Below, in pieces: positions 1-7,548 of a DNA stretch of 64,000 nt. Below the pieces are notes generated by a model. It did no database searches. It saw only the letters and a program-made list of their open reading frames with translations, and was not told where the DNA came from. The DNA is from Cloacibacterium normanense (GTDB taxonomy: Bacteria > Bacteroidota > Bacteroidia > Flavobacteriales > Weeksellaceae), in NCBI RefSeq assembly GCF_003860565.1, contig NZ_CP034157.1, positions 2,046,001 to 2,110,000 on the forward strand, written 5' to 3'. The translations under genes and the position numbers were made by a program. Position 1 is the stretch's first letter. Each line of letters begins with the position of its first letter.

Positions 1-507
1 AGGAATACTTGAAAATCTCATACTAATAGTGAGATTAGTATCATTAGTTGCCGTATTTTTCAATACATAAGCTACTCTAGCTTTCACAGAACCGCTTTTT
101 ACAATTTGGTCTAAAATTTTAGAAGTATCTGGATCTAAATTGAGCGTATTCCCAATATTAGAGCCAATATCTGTTCTTTGAGCCACTAAAATTTCACCAG
201 TGTTGTTTCCAGAAAGATAAACTTTGATGGATTTAAAAATTCCCAATTCGCCATTCGTACTCAAGTTGGTAGCAGTTGCTTTAGCACTAGAAATTCTAAT
301 ATCTTGAACCATGCTGGTTCCTGCTCCTACATATTGAGCGAAACTTGTAGCAGAAGACGTTACAGAAATTTCTTGATTTCCTGGCACTCCAGAAGAAACC
401 AAAACATTAGTGGTATAAGGAACGGTATTCTGCACGATGCTTTGCACTGTACCACAACTCACTGTGGTAGCTGCAATTACAAAAGCTGATAAAATTAAAT
501 TTTTCAT
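1..507 (-). CDS. Lipoprotein of unknown function (C-terminus beyond window)
   Basis: The reading frame is open from the ATG at 507 to the left edge of the window, so the C-terminus is missing. The first 18 residues are a short hydrophobic signal (MKNLILSAFVIAATTVSC) ending in a lipobox cysteine, which predicts a lipid-anchored envelope protein. The visible mature part (about 150 residues) is rich in Ser, Thr, Asn and beta-forming residues, with no motif I recognise. It lies just downstream of the next lipoprotein gene (start 17 nt past that stop), so the two are probably co-transcribed. No function can be assigned. Confidence 0.75.
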   Translation of the reverse strand, partial: MKNLILSAFVIAATTVSCGTVQSIVQNTVPYTTNVLVSSGVPGNQEISVTSSATSFAQYVGAGTSMVQDIRISSAKATATNLSTNGELGIFKSIKVYLSGNNTGEILVAQRTDIGSNIGNTLNLDPDTSKILDQIVKSGSVKARVAYVLKNTATNDTNLTISMRFSSIP

Positions 508-524
508 ATTTACATTTTTTTATT

Positions 525-1013
525 TTATTCTACTGTCACGGAGATATTTCCCTTCAATTTTCCTTCTGCCATGAGATTTTTGCCAAAAACAATCTTATAG
601 GTTCCGCTTTGTTTTTTAGCATATTTCATTTCTCTCGAAAAAGGACCATCCGCAGAACCATCTGGTAAAATAATTTGATTGATTCTGAGATTTCTACCTT
701 TTTCTACAGTATTGATTTTAGCAGAAAGAGTGGGCTTATTAAAATTTTTAATCACCAGAATAAACTGTTGGTTCTCATCTGTAAACTCTTCACCAATGGT
801 AAATGGAAGTTGAGAAGCATCTACAGTTCTGATGATTTTATTACCTTCTACCTTTCTCATTGCACCTCGTCTTCCTTGTGATGGTTGAGAAGAATTATTT
901 TCCATGATTTCTGTTTTAGTGGTAGTTGTATTTGCATTTTGAGAAATTCCGTTGTTTGTACAACAACTCACTCCCAAAATAGAACTCCACAAAACATTAA
1001 TTAAAATTTTCAT
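525..1013 (-). CDS. Small putative lipoprotein, function unknown
   Basis: A 162-residue protein with a short N-terminal hydrophobic stretch followed by GVSCC, a plausible lipobox with the acylated Cys near residue 17. A Ser/Asn/Thr-rich linker of about 40 residues follows. The C-terminal ~90 residues are beta-rich and end in GNISVTVE, suggesting a small all-beta domain exposed in the periplasm or at the surface. A Bacteroidota -7 box (TAACTTTG) lies about 40 nt upstream of the ATG, and the partial lipoprotein gene follows 17 nt downstream, so this is probably the first gene of a two-gene unit. I do not recognise the family. Confidence 0.72.
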   Translation of the reverse strand: MKILINVLWSSILGVSCCTNNGISQNANTTTTKTEIMENNSSQPSQGRRGAMRKVEGNKIIRTVDASQLPFTIGEEFTDENQQFILVIKNFNKPTLSAKINTVEKGRNLRINQIILPDGSADGPFSREMKYAKKQSGTYKIVFGKNLMAEGKLKGNISVTVE

Positions 1014-1049
1014 ATCATCTGGTTTATCATTAGCGAGCTAATATTATAC

Positions 1050-1057
1050 CAAAGTTA
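1050..1057 (-). promoter_or_regulatory. -7 promoter box for the lipoprotein pair
   Basis: On the minus strand this reads TAACTTTG, a full match to the Bacteroidota -7 consensus TAnnTTTG, about 40 nt before the ATG at 1013. I see no clear TTTG -33 box. The leader contains the small palindrome TTAGCGAGCTAA (1030-1041). Confidence 0.5.
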
Positions 1058-1115
1058 CTTAATAAATTGTAGAATATTCAGCTTGATGTAAATGTTGTAA
1101 CAATTCGTTAGAATT

Positions 1116-2477
1116 CTAAAAATCTAATGTTTCGTAGTACAGAATTTTTGATAAAAACGGCTTTTTATCATTCAACTCTTTTTCATAATTCGATCTTTCA
1201 CTCATTTCTTTCGGGAATTTTTCTTGAAGAATTTTATCATTGTAATTCAAAGAATACAGAAATTTAAAATCTGCTTTTTCGTTATTAATATTGTAAACTG
1301 TGGCAAGATTTCCCCAATTGATAAAACTACACACTAAAATCGTTCCGTAGAAATACCAAACCATTTGGTTAAAAAGATAAGCATTGGTTTTTTGCTGATG
1401 ATTTTTAATGAAAGTGAAAATCAATCCAATAATGGCTAAAATTAAAAACGCATAAACACCTAATCTTTTGTAGGTTAAACCTAAATTGAATACGTATTCA
1501 GAATTTTTCGCAAAAGCTGAAATCACTAAAACGGTATTCAGAAATACCCAAATTTTAGCTAAAATTTTCAAAGATTTCGCTTGATTATCAAAATTGAAAC
1601 TGCCTTTAAAATAGAACATAATCACACCGATTGCCATCACAATACTCGCAATTACCGCTCCTACTCTTTCGTGCGTTTCTTCGGCAAGTTGATTAGCCGT
1701 AGCTTTTGGTAATTCTACAAACTGCTCATAATTAAACGTAATGATGAAGAATAATAATAAAATATTCAATGCTACAAAGGAAACTACACCGCTTAATCTT
1801 TCAAAAGGAAGGTCTAGAAAATCGTAAGTAGGTTTCAATTTCTTGTCTTCATTCAAAAAATCGTTTTTCAAATAATGATTGTTCTTGATAAAAAATTCAT
1901 AAATCGAAAAGTTGAAATAATTAAAAGCCAAGAAAAACCCTAAAATACTTAATGCAATCACTTGCCAAAGATAAATATCTAATTCATAATCAGAAAAAAG
2001 CGAAGCAAAATGTGAACTTCCGTGTGTATAAATCGCAAAGAAAATCAACAGAAGAAAAGCTGGGATTAAGACCACCGCTAAAATTTTTTGCCAAAAACTT
2101 TCGGTTTTTCTCTGTGGCAACCATTGTTCGAACTGAAAAACACGGTAAATAAAAGTCACAAAATTAATTGCAAAAACTGGAATCACAAGAATGGATTTAA
2201 GTTCTTTGTTTTTGGAAGTGAAACCCAATAAAAAAAGCGAAGTGAAAATGGCAAAAAAAGAGGCAAAATCACCATACCAAGCAAAAGCAATACTGCTTAA
2301 AATGCTGGTCGCCAAAACTGAATAAAAAGTTCGGGTTTTGAATCTTTTTTCGGTATTAAAATAAGTAAGAACCGCAACCAAAATTCCTAAAATACCGATA
2401 TTTAATCCAGGTTCTTGGTCATAAAACAATACAACAAACATTGCTGTAAGTAAAAAGATTAAGTGATGTGTTTTCAT
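1116..2477 (-). CDS. Multi-pass membrane protein (DUF4153/DUF4173-like)
   Basis: A 453-residue integral inner-membrane protein with roughly a dozen hydrophobic segments spread along the whole length and a hydrophilic Lys/Glu-rich tail of about 60 residues. The overall look matches the DUF4153/DUF4173 membrane proteins common in Flavobacteriia, whose function is unknown. The frame can be extended upstream to a TTG at 2507, but that would overlap the preceding gene. The ATG at 2477, just after that gene's stop and directly before a hydrophobic helix, is the better start. It is the second gene of an operon whose promoter carries the palindrome at 2813-2829, so its expression probably follows the winged-helix regulator at 2938. 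Confidence 0.8.
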   Translation of the reverse strand: MKTHHLIFLLTAMFVVLFYDQEPGLNIGILGILVAVLTYFNTEKRFKTRTFYSVLATSILSSIAFAWYGDFASFFAIFTSLFLLGFTSKNKELKSILVIPVFAINFVTFIYRVFQFEQWLPQRKTESFWQKILAVVLIPAFLLLIFFAIYTHGSSHFASLFSDYELDIYLWQVIALSILGFFLAFNYFNFSIYEFFIKNNHYLKNDFLNEDKKLKPTYDFLDLPFERLSGVVSFVALNILLLFFIITFNYEQFVELPKATANQLAEETHERVGAVIASIVMAIGVIMFYFKGSFNFDNQAKSLKILAKIWVFLNTVLVISAFAKNSEYVFNLGLTYKRLGVYAFLILAIIGLIFTFIKNHQQKTNAYLFNQMVWYFYGTILVCSFINWGNLATVYNINNEKADFKFLYSLNYNDKILQEKFPKEMSERSNYEKELNDKKPFLSKILYYETLDF

Positions 2478-2493
2478 AATTTTTTTTATAAAA

Positions 2494-2805
2494 TTAACTT
2501 CCCGCAACTGGACTTCCGAAAATTCCTACCGCTAATTCTGCCCAAATAAGAAATAATGCTAACAGAATTAAGACGATGTAAAACATTCTTCTCGCATTCT
2601 TTTTCTCCATTTTCAAAACCATATCTACGCAAAATGCGGTTCCAAAAAGAAAAATTCCAGCGATTAAAAAGTCAAAACCAGACCAATTAATTTCTTTGGT
2701 AAACTGCATTCCAATAAACGGAATAACTAATAGTAAAGCTGCCAATCCATAGATGACGAAGCTTCTTTGTTTGTTTGTTATCATAATTTTTAATTTAAAT
2801 TTCAT
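2494..2805 (-). CDS. Small four-helix membrane protein
   Basis: A 103-residue protein with about three hydrophobic helices (near residues 15-37, 43-62 and 74-98), so most of it sits in the membrane. A second ATG at 2784 (MITNKQRSF) would remove seven Lys-rich residues. I kept the ATG at 2805 because its distance from the operator (8 nt) mirrors the arrangement at the sister promoter at 3879, but the later start is possible. It is the first gene of the pair with the 453-residue membrane protein, 16 nt upstream of it. The family has no assigned role that I recognise; co-regulation with two other membrane proteins suggests one membrane-associated function. Confidence 0.78.
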   Translation of the reverse strand: MKFKLKIMITNKQRSFVIYGLAALLLVIPFIGMQFTKEINWSGFDFLIAGIFLFGTAFCVDMVLKMEKKNARRMFYIVLILLALFLIWAELAVGIFGSPVAGS

Positions 2806-2812
2806 TTAAAGT

Positions 2813-2829
2813 ACTTTGAATTACAAAGT
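2813..2829 (-). promoter_or_regulatory. Palindromic operator over the -7 box (site A)
   Basis: ACTTTGAATTACAAAGT is an inverted repeat with perfect 6-bp arms around a 5-nt centre. Its edge overlaps the minus-strand -7 box TAACTTTG (2824-2831) of the operon starting at 2805. A copy differing by one base lies at 3889-3905 in front of the operon that encodes the winged-helix regulator. The position over the promoter suggests repression; the link to that regulator is inferred. Confidence 0.65.
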
Positions 2830-2937
2830 TAATTCTTAAAAAATTAAAGGATTGCTCCTTTTTGATTTTTGACTAATTGTTGTCAGTTGATTGTTTTAAA
2901 TTTTCAATTCTCCACTTTTAATTTTCAATTTAAAAAA

Positions 2938-3228
2938 TTACTTTCCTAATAATTTTTCTAAAGCTGACAGATGTTCTTCGAAAGCTTTTCTTCCTGCTTG
3001 TGTAACTCGATAAGATGTTTTTGGTTTTTTGCCTACAAATTCCTTCTTGATTTCTATGTAATTAGATTTTTCTAATGCAGAACTGTGACTTGCTAAATTT
3101 CCGTCAGTTACTTCTAAAAGTTGCTTCATTTCATTAAAATCAACCCAATCGTTAACCATCAGAACGGACATAATACCCAATCTGACACGGCTTTCAAATT
3201 CTTTGTTGAGTTGAGAAATCTTTAACAT
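2938..3228 (-). CDS. Winged-helix transcriptional regulator (HTH_34-like)
   Basis: A 96-residue protein made of one winged helix-turn-helix domain: a helical N-terminus with the pattern FESRVRLGIMSVLM, a recognition-helix region (MKQLLEVTDGNLASHSSALE) and a basic wing (EFVGKKPKTSYRVTQAGR) before a final helix. This matches the short MarR/ArsR-related regulators of the HTH_34 type, which usually act as dimers. It is the second gene of the operon starting at 3879 and is followed by the second membrane-protein operon. Both promoters carry the same 17-bp palindrome, so it is the obvious candidate to bind them and to autoregulate. The ligand or signal is unknown. Confidence 0.88.
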   Translation of the reverse strand: MLKISQLNKEFESRVRLGIMSVLMVNDWVDFNEMKQLLEVTDGNLASHSSALEKSNYIEIKKEFVGKKPKTSYRVTQAGRKAFEEHLSALEKLLGK

Positions 3229-3261
3229 TTAATCAATTCTTTTACTAATTTATTTTTGATT

Positions 3262-3879
3262 TTACTTATACTTCGTATGCATTATCAAACCATAAACAAT
3301 ATGCAAAACTCCAAAACCAATAGCCCAGAAAAATAAACCATACCCTAAAAAGAACAGTGATACAATTCCTAATGCCATTTCGCACAATCCTAAATATTTA
3401 ATGTCAGAAAAAGTGTAATTTCCTGCATTAAACAGTGCTAATCCATAGAAAATTAAAGTGGCTGGAGAAAGTAAACCATGTAAACCGTGATACAATAATC
3501 CTGCGCAAAATAAACCTCCAATTCCTAATGGAATGGCAAAGTTATACAACAATTTTTTGGTGGTAACATCCCAAATTTGGAGATGATGGGCTTTGCTTTT
3601 TTTAATGGTAAAATAAGCTCCCGAAGAAATCGCTAAAACCATAATAATAATCGCTACGATAACCAAATGAGTAATGATATCTTTTTCATAGTATTTTACA
3701 GTTCCCTCGAAATAATCTACACCATTTTTTTTGAAAAAGAAATAAACATAAATAGCACCAGCTAAAGCAAATAATCCTGCAAAAACGCCAGAAATTCCGC
3801 TCAAAGAAATAAATCGAGAGCTTTTTTCCATCATTTTTCTGATGTGCTGCAAGTCTTCTTGGTAGTTTTGATTTTCCAT
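3262..3879 (-). CDS. Six-helix membrane protein co-transcribed with the regulator
   Basis: A 205-residue protein starting MENQNYQEDL, with a soluble helical N-terminus of about 25 residues and about six transmembrane helices. The frame is open further upstream to 4029, but that extension is AT-biased and includes the promoter. The -7 box TAACTTTG (minus strand, 3900-3907), a -33 TTTG 19 nt before it, and the operator all lie inside the extension, so translation must begin at the ATG at 3879. The stop is 33 nt before the regulator's start, so the two form an operon. The fold resembles uncharacterised flavobacterial membrane proteins that accompany HTH_34 regulators. No enzymatic motif is visible. 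Confidence 0.8.
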   Translation of the reverse strand: MENQNYQEDLQHIRKMMEKSSRFISLSGISGVFAGLFALAGAIYVYFFFKKNGVDYFEGTVKYYEKDIITHLVIVAIIIMVLAISSGAYFTIKKSKAHHLQIWDVTTKKLLYNFAIPLGIGGLFCAGLLYHGLHGLLSPATLIFYGLALFNAGNYTFSDIKYLGLCEMALGIVSLFFLGYGLFFWAIGFGVLHIVYGLIMHTKYK

Positions 3880-3888
3880 AAATAAAGC

Positions 3889-3934
3889 ACTTTGAAATAC
3901 AAAGTTATAAATTTTATTCAACCAACCAAACATT
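3889..3934 (-). promoter_or_regulatory. Promoter and palindromic operator (site B)
   Basis: On the minus strand TTTG is followed after 19 nt by TAACTTTG, a near-ideal Bacteroidota promoter. Overlapping the -7 box is ACTTTGAAATACAAAGT (3889-3905), an inverted repeat with perfect 6-bp arms that differs from site A (2813-2829) at a single central base. The operator ends 10 nt before the ATG at 3879, so a bound repressor would block both polymerase and the start of the message. Confidence 0.68.
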
Positions 3935-4082
3935 TTTAAAAAAATTATCAAAAAAACATTCATAGAATTAAAACTCACAAAAACCTCCACAAAATCATTA
4001 AAAATTACCATCAAAAACATTATTTTCACTTACTTTGTATTGAAATTGATTAAAAATTCAATTTTTCTAATAAAATTTTAAA

Positions 4083-5231
4083 ATGAAAATCGAAACACTT
4101 CTTGCCAATCTTGCCCTCAATTCAGATTTCAAAGATCCTTATGGAGCTTCGCACTTCCCTATTTACAACACGGCAACTTTTGATCTTAAAAAACAGGAAG
4201 GAAATGAAAGAATCTATGATTATTCTAGATCTGATAATCCTACCAGAAATGCGCTAGAAAATATTTTTGCAAAAGCAGAAAATGGTTTTGGTTGTGTTTG
4301 TACCAATACAGGAATTGCAGCAATTTCGGTACTTTTTGAAACAGTTCTCAAAAACGGAGACACTGTTTTGGTAGAAAACGACAGTTATGGCGGAACGTAC
4401 AGATTGCTAAAAGTGCTTACCGAAAAAAACAATATTAAAACCATTTATACTGATTTTACCAATCTCAATTTGGTAGAAGAAGAACTCAAAAACAACGAAA
4501 TCTCTTTAATCTTATGCGAATCACCTACCAATCCAAGTCTTAAAATTATAGATTTAGAAGAAATTGGTAAACTCAGCAAAAAATACAACACGCTTTTTGC
4601 GGTAGACAATAGTATGGCGACTTTCGTTTCTCAGAAACCTCTAGATTTGGGCGCAGATTTTTCGGTGTTTTCTACCACCAAATTCATTTCTGGTCACGGC
4701 AGTGTAACCGCAGGAGCGGTGGTTTCTAAAACCAAAGAACTTCACCAAAAAGTAAGATTTTACGCCAATGCTTATGGAAATGCTCAAAGTCCTATGGATG
4801 TTTATTTAACTTCTCTTGGTCTGCCAACTTTGGTTTACCGAATGAAGGCACAAGAAGAAAGCGCTCTAATAATTGCCAAATTTTTGAAAAATTTCCCTCA
4901 AATTAAATCGGTAAAATTCCCTGCTTTAGAAGATTTTGAACAATATGGCTTGGCAAAAAAACAGATGAGCATTATTCCGGCAGTACTTACTATTCAATTT
5001 CAAGACGAAGAAACTGCCAACCAACTCATAAATAACACAAAACTTTTCGAGAAAAAAGTGTCTTACGGAACTTCAGATTCTAGGTTAGAAATTCCCGCAA
5101 AAATGAGTCACGCTACCAATTCAAAAGACAGTTTAGCGTCTAAAGGAATAGACAATGCTACCGTCAGAATTTCCGTCGGTTTAGAAAATACTGAAGATTT
5201 AATCGAAGATTTATCACAAGCTTTACAATAA
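4083..5231 (+). CDS. Cys/Met-metabolism PLP enzyme (cystathionine gamma-synthase-like)
   Basis: A 382-residue fold-type I PLP enzyme of the Cys/Met metabolism family, which makes or cleaves gamma-substituted amino acids (cystathionine gamma-synthase, O-acyl-homoserine sulfhydrylase, gamma-lyase). Visible family features are YSRSDNPTRNALE near residue 47, the PLP-aromatic region ENDSYGGTYRLL, VDNSMAT before the active site, and the Schiff-base lysine in STTKFISGHGSV near residue 200. The length fits single-domain family members. It is followed 1 nt later by a second, divergent member, so the two are translationally coupled and may act as a pair. Family-level identity is firm; choosing between synthase and sulfhydrylase is not possible here. 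A homocysteine-forming role is inferred. Confidence 0.9.
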   Translation: MKIETLLANLALNSDFKDPYGASHFPIYNTATFDLKKQEGNERIYDYSRSDNPTRNALENIFAKAENGFGCVCTNTGIAAISVLFETVLKNGDTVLVENDSYGGTYRLLKVLTEKNNIKTIYTDFTNLNLVEEELKNNEISLILCESPTNPSLKIIDLEEIGKLSKKYNTLFAVDNSMATFVSQKPLDLGADFSVFSTTKFISGHGSVTAGAVVSKTKELHQKVRFYANAYGNAQSPMDVYLTSLGLPTLVYRMKAQEESALIIAKFLKNFPQIKSVKFPALEDFEQYGLAKKQMSIIPAVLTIQFQDEETANQLINNTKLFEKKVSYGTSDSRLEIPAKMSHATNSKDSLASKGIDNATVRISVGLENTEDLIEDLSQALQ

Positions 5232-5232
5232 A

Positions 5233-6729
5233 ATGACATACAAAATTCAACATATTCCACTAGGAAACTCACTTCCAATCAATAATCCGCATTCTGTTTC
5301 GGTAAGTTTACCTTCATTACAAAATGTAATTGATTATGAAGAAAATAAACCAGAATTACTAAACCAACTCACCAGCGGTTATCCCAGATTTTTTAAAAAT
5401 AAACTGGTTCAGAAATTAGAAGAATATGTAAAAAACCTTCATCAAATCGATGATGAAAAGGTTCTATTTCCTATTACTTCACCACAAGCAAAAACCATAA
5501 TAGAATATATCTTTAACGAACAATTTGAATGCGTAACATTAGAAAATGTTTGCTTTTTAGTTTTACCAAAAAACCACGAAAAACTAATTCCTATCAAGAA
5601 AATTATTCAAAACATCGGGGCAATCATCAGCTCTAGAAATGCCGAAAAAATTCTTTTTGACAAAGGTATTATTCATCATCTCTTCCAAGAAGAAAGATTA
5701 GAAATAGAAAATCCACAATCAGAAATCATCCAAATTCTTTCCGAAGCTTATTCTGCAAAAAAAGAAAATATATTTTTGACCAATTCTGGTACCAATGCTG
5801 TTTTTTCTGCCATAGAAACTTTGACTAAAATCAAGAAAAATGAAGGAAAAACCCTGAATGTGCAACTCGGTTGGTTGTACTTAGATTCAATCGACATCAT
5901 CAAAAAAAGAAGTGACGAAAGTTTTCTTTACATCAATATTCATCAAAAAGAACAATTTGAAAATTGGTTGGTAGAAAACCATCAAAAAGTCGCCAACATC
6001 ATTTCTGAAACCGTAAGCAATCCTATTTTACAATGTTTAGATTTGCCTTGGCTGTCTTCACTTTGTAAAAAATACGAAATTGGTTTGATTTTAGACCACA
6101 CTATGGCAAGTCCGTTTTGTGCAGAAGCTTTGCCTTATTGCGATATTGCGGTAGAAAGTCTTACAAAATTTGCCTGTGGAAACGCAAATATTTTAATGGG
6201 AGCTATTATGGTGAACGAAAATTCGCCTTATCAAGACCTGATAAAATCAGAAATTGAAAAATATACCCTGATACCATATCTGTTAGATTGTCAAAGATTG
6301 GCTTTTGAAATGCAGGAATATGAAGTGAGAATGCAGAAAATTTCTAAAAATGTTTCTCAAGTTTATGACTATCTAAAAACGCAAGATTTTGTAGAAAAAA
6401 TCTACTCTATTTATGAAGAAAATTCTTGGCAAAATTTCCAAAAAATTAGAAAAAACAACAATCATATTGGTCTCATTACGGTAATTTTCAAAAAACCATT
6501 GGCACAATGTTATGACGCACTCAATTTCTCGAAAGGTCCAAGTTTAGGAACAGAATTTACCTTAGCAATGCCATATACTTACTTGGCTCATTATGATTTA
6601 TTACAAACCGAAGAAGGCAAAAAATTCTTAGAAGAAGCCAGATTAGATGCTAAAATTATCAGAATTTCTGTAGGCATAGAACCTATAGAAGATATTATTA
6701 ATGAATTTGAAAAAATAAAACGATTGTAG
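5233..6729 (+). CDS. Divergent Cys/Met PLP-dependent enzyme, partner of the preceding gene
   Basis: A 498-residue protein, about 100 residues longer than typical Cys/Met PLP enzymes because of an N-terminal extension of about 150 residues before the PLP core. Core motifs are recognisable: NSGTNAVFSAIETL, LDHTMASPFC and the active-site lysine in ESLTKFACGNANILMG, followed by the family ending RISVGIEPIEDIINEFEKI. The start is 1 nt after the preceding stop, so expression is coupled. The extension and the altered Schiff-base neighbourhood (TKFACGN rather than TKFISGH) suggest a different substrate or a non-identical subunit role. It probably also works on homoserine-derived substrates, but I cannot name the reaction. 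Confidence 0.82.
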   Translation: MTYKIQHIPLGNSLPINNPHSVSVSLPSLQNVIDYEENKPELLNQLTSGYPRFFKNKLVQKLEEYVKNLHQIDDEKVLFPITSPQAKTIIEYIFNEQFECVTLENVCFLVLPKNHEKLIPIKKIIQNIGAIISSRNAEKILFDKGIIHHLFQEERLEIENPQSEIIQILSEAYSAKKENIFLTNSGTNAVFSAIETLTKIKKNEGKTLNVQLGWLYLDSIDIIKKRSDESFLYINIHQKEQFENWLVENHQKVANIISETVSNPILQCLDLPWLSSLCKKYEIGLILDHTMASPFCAEALPYCDIAVESLTKFACGNANILMGAIMVNENSPYQDLIKSEIEKYTLIPYLLDCQRLAFEMQEYEVRMQKISKNVSQVYDYLKTQDFVEKIYSIYEENSWQNFQKIRKNNNHIGLITVIFKKPLAQCYDALNFSKGPSLGTEFTLAMPYTYLAHYDLLQTEEGKKFLEEARLDAKIIRISVGIEPIEDIINEFEKIKRL

Positions 6730-6770
6730 ATTTTAGATTTACGATTTGGGATTTTTGCAAAAATTTCAAA

Positions 6771-7538
6771 TTAATTTGTCTTCCTTAAATTCTGTTTTAT
6801 TTTTTCAATATTGGCTTTGGTAGAATCTTCTAAAAGCAAGGAAGCGCTCATTAGAATTCTTTCTGGCATTAGCTTTTCGAAATGTTCTGTTCCTTCCCAA
6901 GAAACTTTTTTGATTAAAGCTAAGGCATCTGAACTTCTACTTGCTAATTTTTCTAAAAATTGTGTAATCTCAGTATCCATTTCTGCAATCGTTGGAGAAA
7001 CCGAATGGTAAATATTATGCTGTACTGCCCAATTTGCGCTTCGGAAATCTGCATCTATTGCCATAGCAGTAAATTGTGATTTACCGATTTTTCTTTCTAC
7101 GTAAGGTCCAATCACAAATGGACCGATTCCTAAATTAATTTCGGTAAGTGCCAAGCTTGCATTCTCTGTCGCAAAACAATAATCTGCAGCACAAGCAATT
7201 CCTACTCCACCTCCAGTCGTTTTTCCCTGAACTCTTACCACTACAATTTTTCGGCAAGTTCTCATGGCATTAAGCACTTTAGCAAAACCTCCAAAGAAAA
7301 CTTTTGACGTTTCTAAATCGTTGATTGCTAACAATTCATCAAAACTTGCTCCTGCACAAAACGCTTTTTCGCCTTCAGATTTTAGTAAAATGGCTTTCAC
7401 TTCTTCTTTAGCCGCTTCGTCTAATATAGTTTGTGCTAATTTTTCTAAAATTTCGCTGGGTAATGAGTTGCTTTTTGGCGTCCCGAAAGTGATTTCGGAG
7501 ATATTATTTTTAATTTCTGATGTTACAAATTGTAGCAT
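6771..7538 (-). CDS. paaF: Enoyl-CoA hydratase/isomerase, last gene of the paa cluster (PaaF candidate)
   Basis: A 255-residue crotonase-fold protein. The oxyanion-hole regions are visible as EKAFCAGASFDELL (near residues 57-70) and GKTTGGGVGIACAADYCFA (near residues 104-122). Members hydrate or isomerise enoyl-CoA esters. It starts 10 nt after the paaZ stop on the same strand, and the other crotonase of the cluster (15374) fits PaaG better. This one is therefore the best candidate for the 2,3-dehydroadipyl-CoA hydratase (PaaF) in phenylacetate beta-oxidation. The catalytic Glu pair typical of hydratases is not obvious from the sequence, so an isomerase role is possible. The gene symbol rests on context. 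Confidence 0.72.
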   Translation of the reverse strand: MLQFVTSEIKNNISEITFGTPKSNSLPSEILEKLAQTILDEAAKEEVKAILLKSEGEKAFCAGASFDELLAINDLETSKVFFGGFAKVLNAMRTCRKIVVVRVQGKTTGGGVGIACAADYCFATENASLALTEINLGIGPFVIGPYVERKIGKSQFTAMAIDADFRSANWAVQHNIYHSVSPTIAEMDTEITQFLEKLASRSSDALALIKKVSWEGTEHFEKLMPERILMSASLLLEDSTKANIEKIKQNLRKTN

Positions 7539-7548
7539 AACTAGTTTT

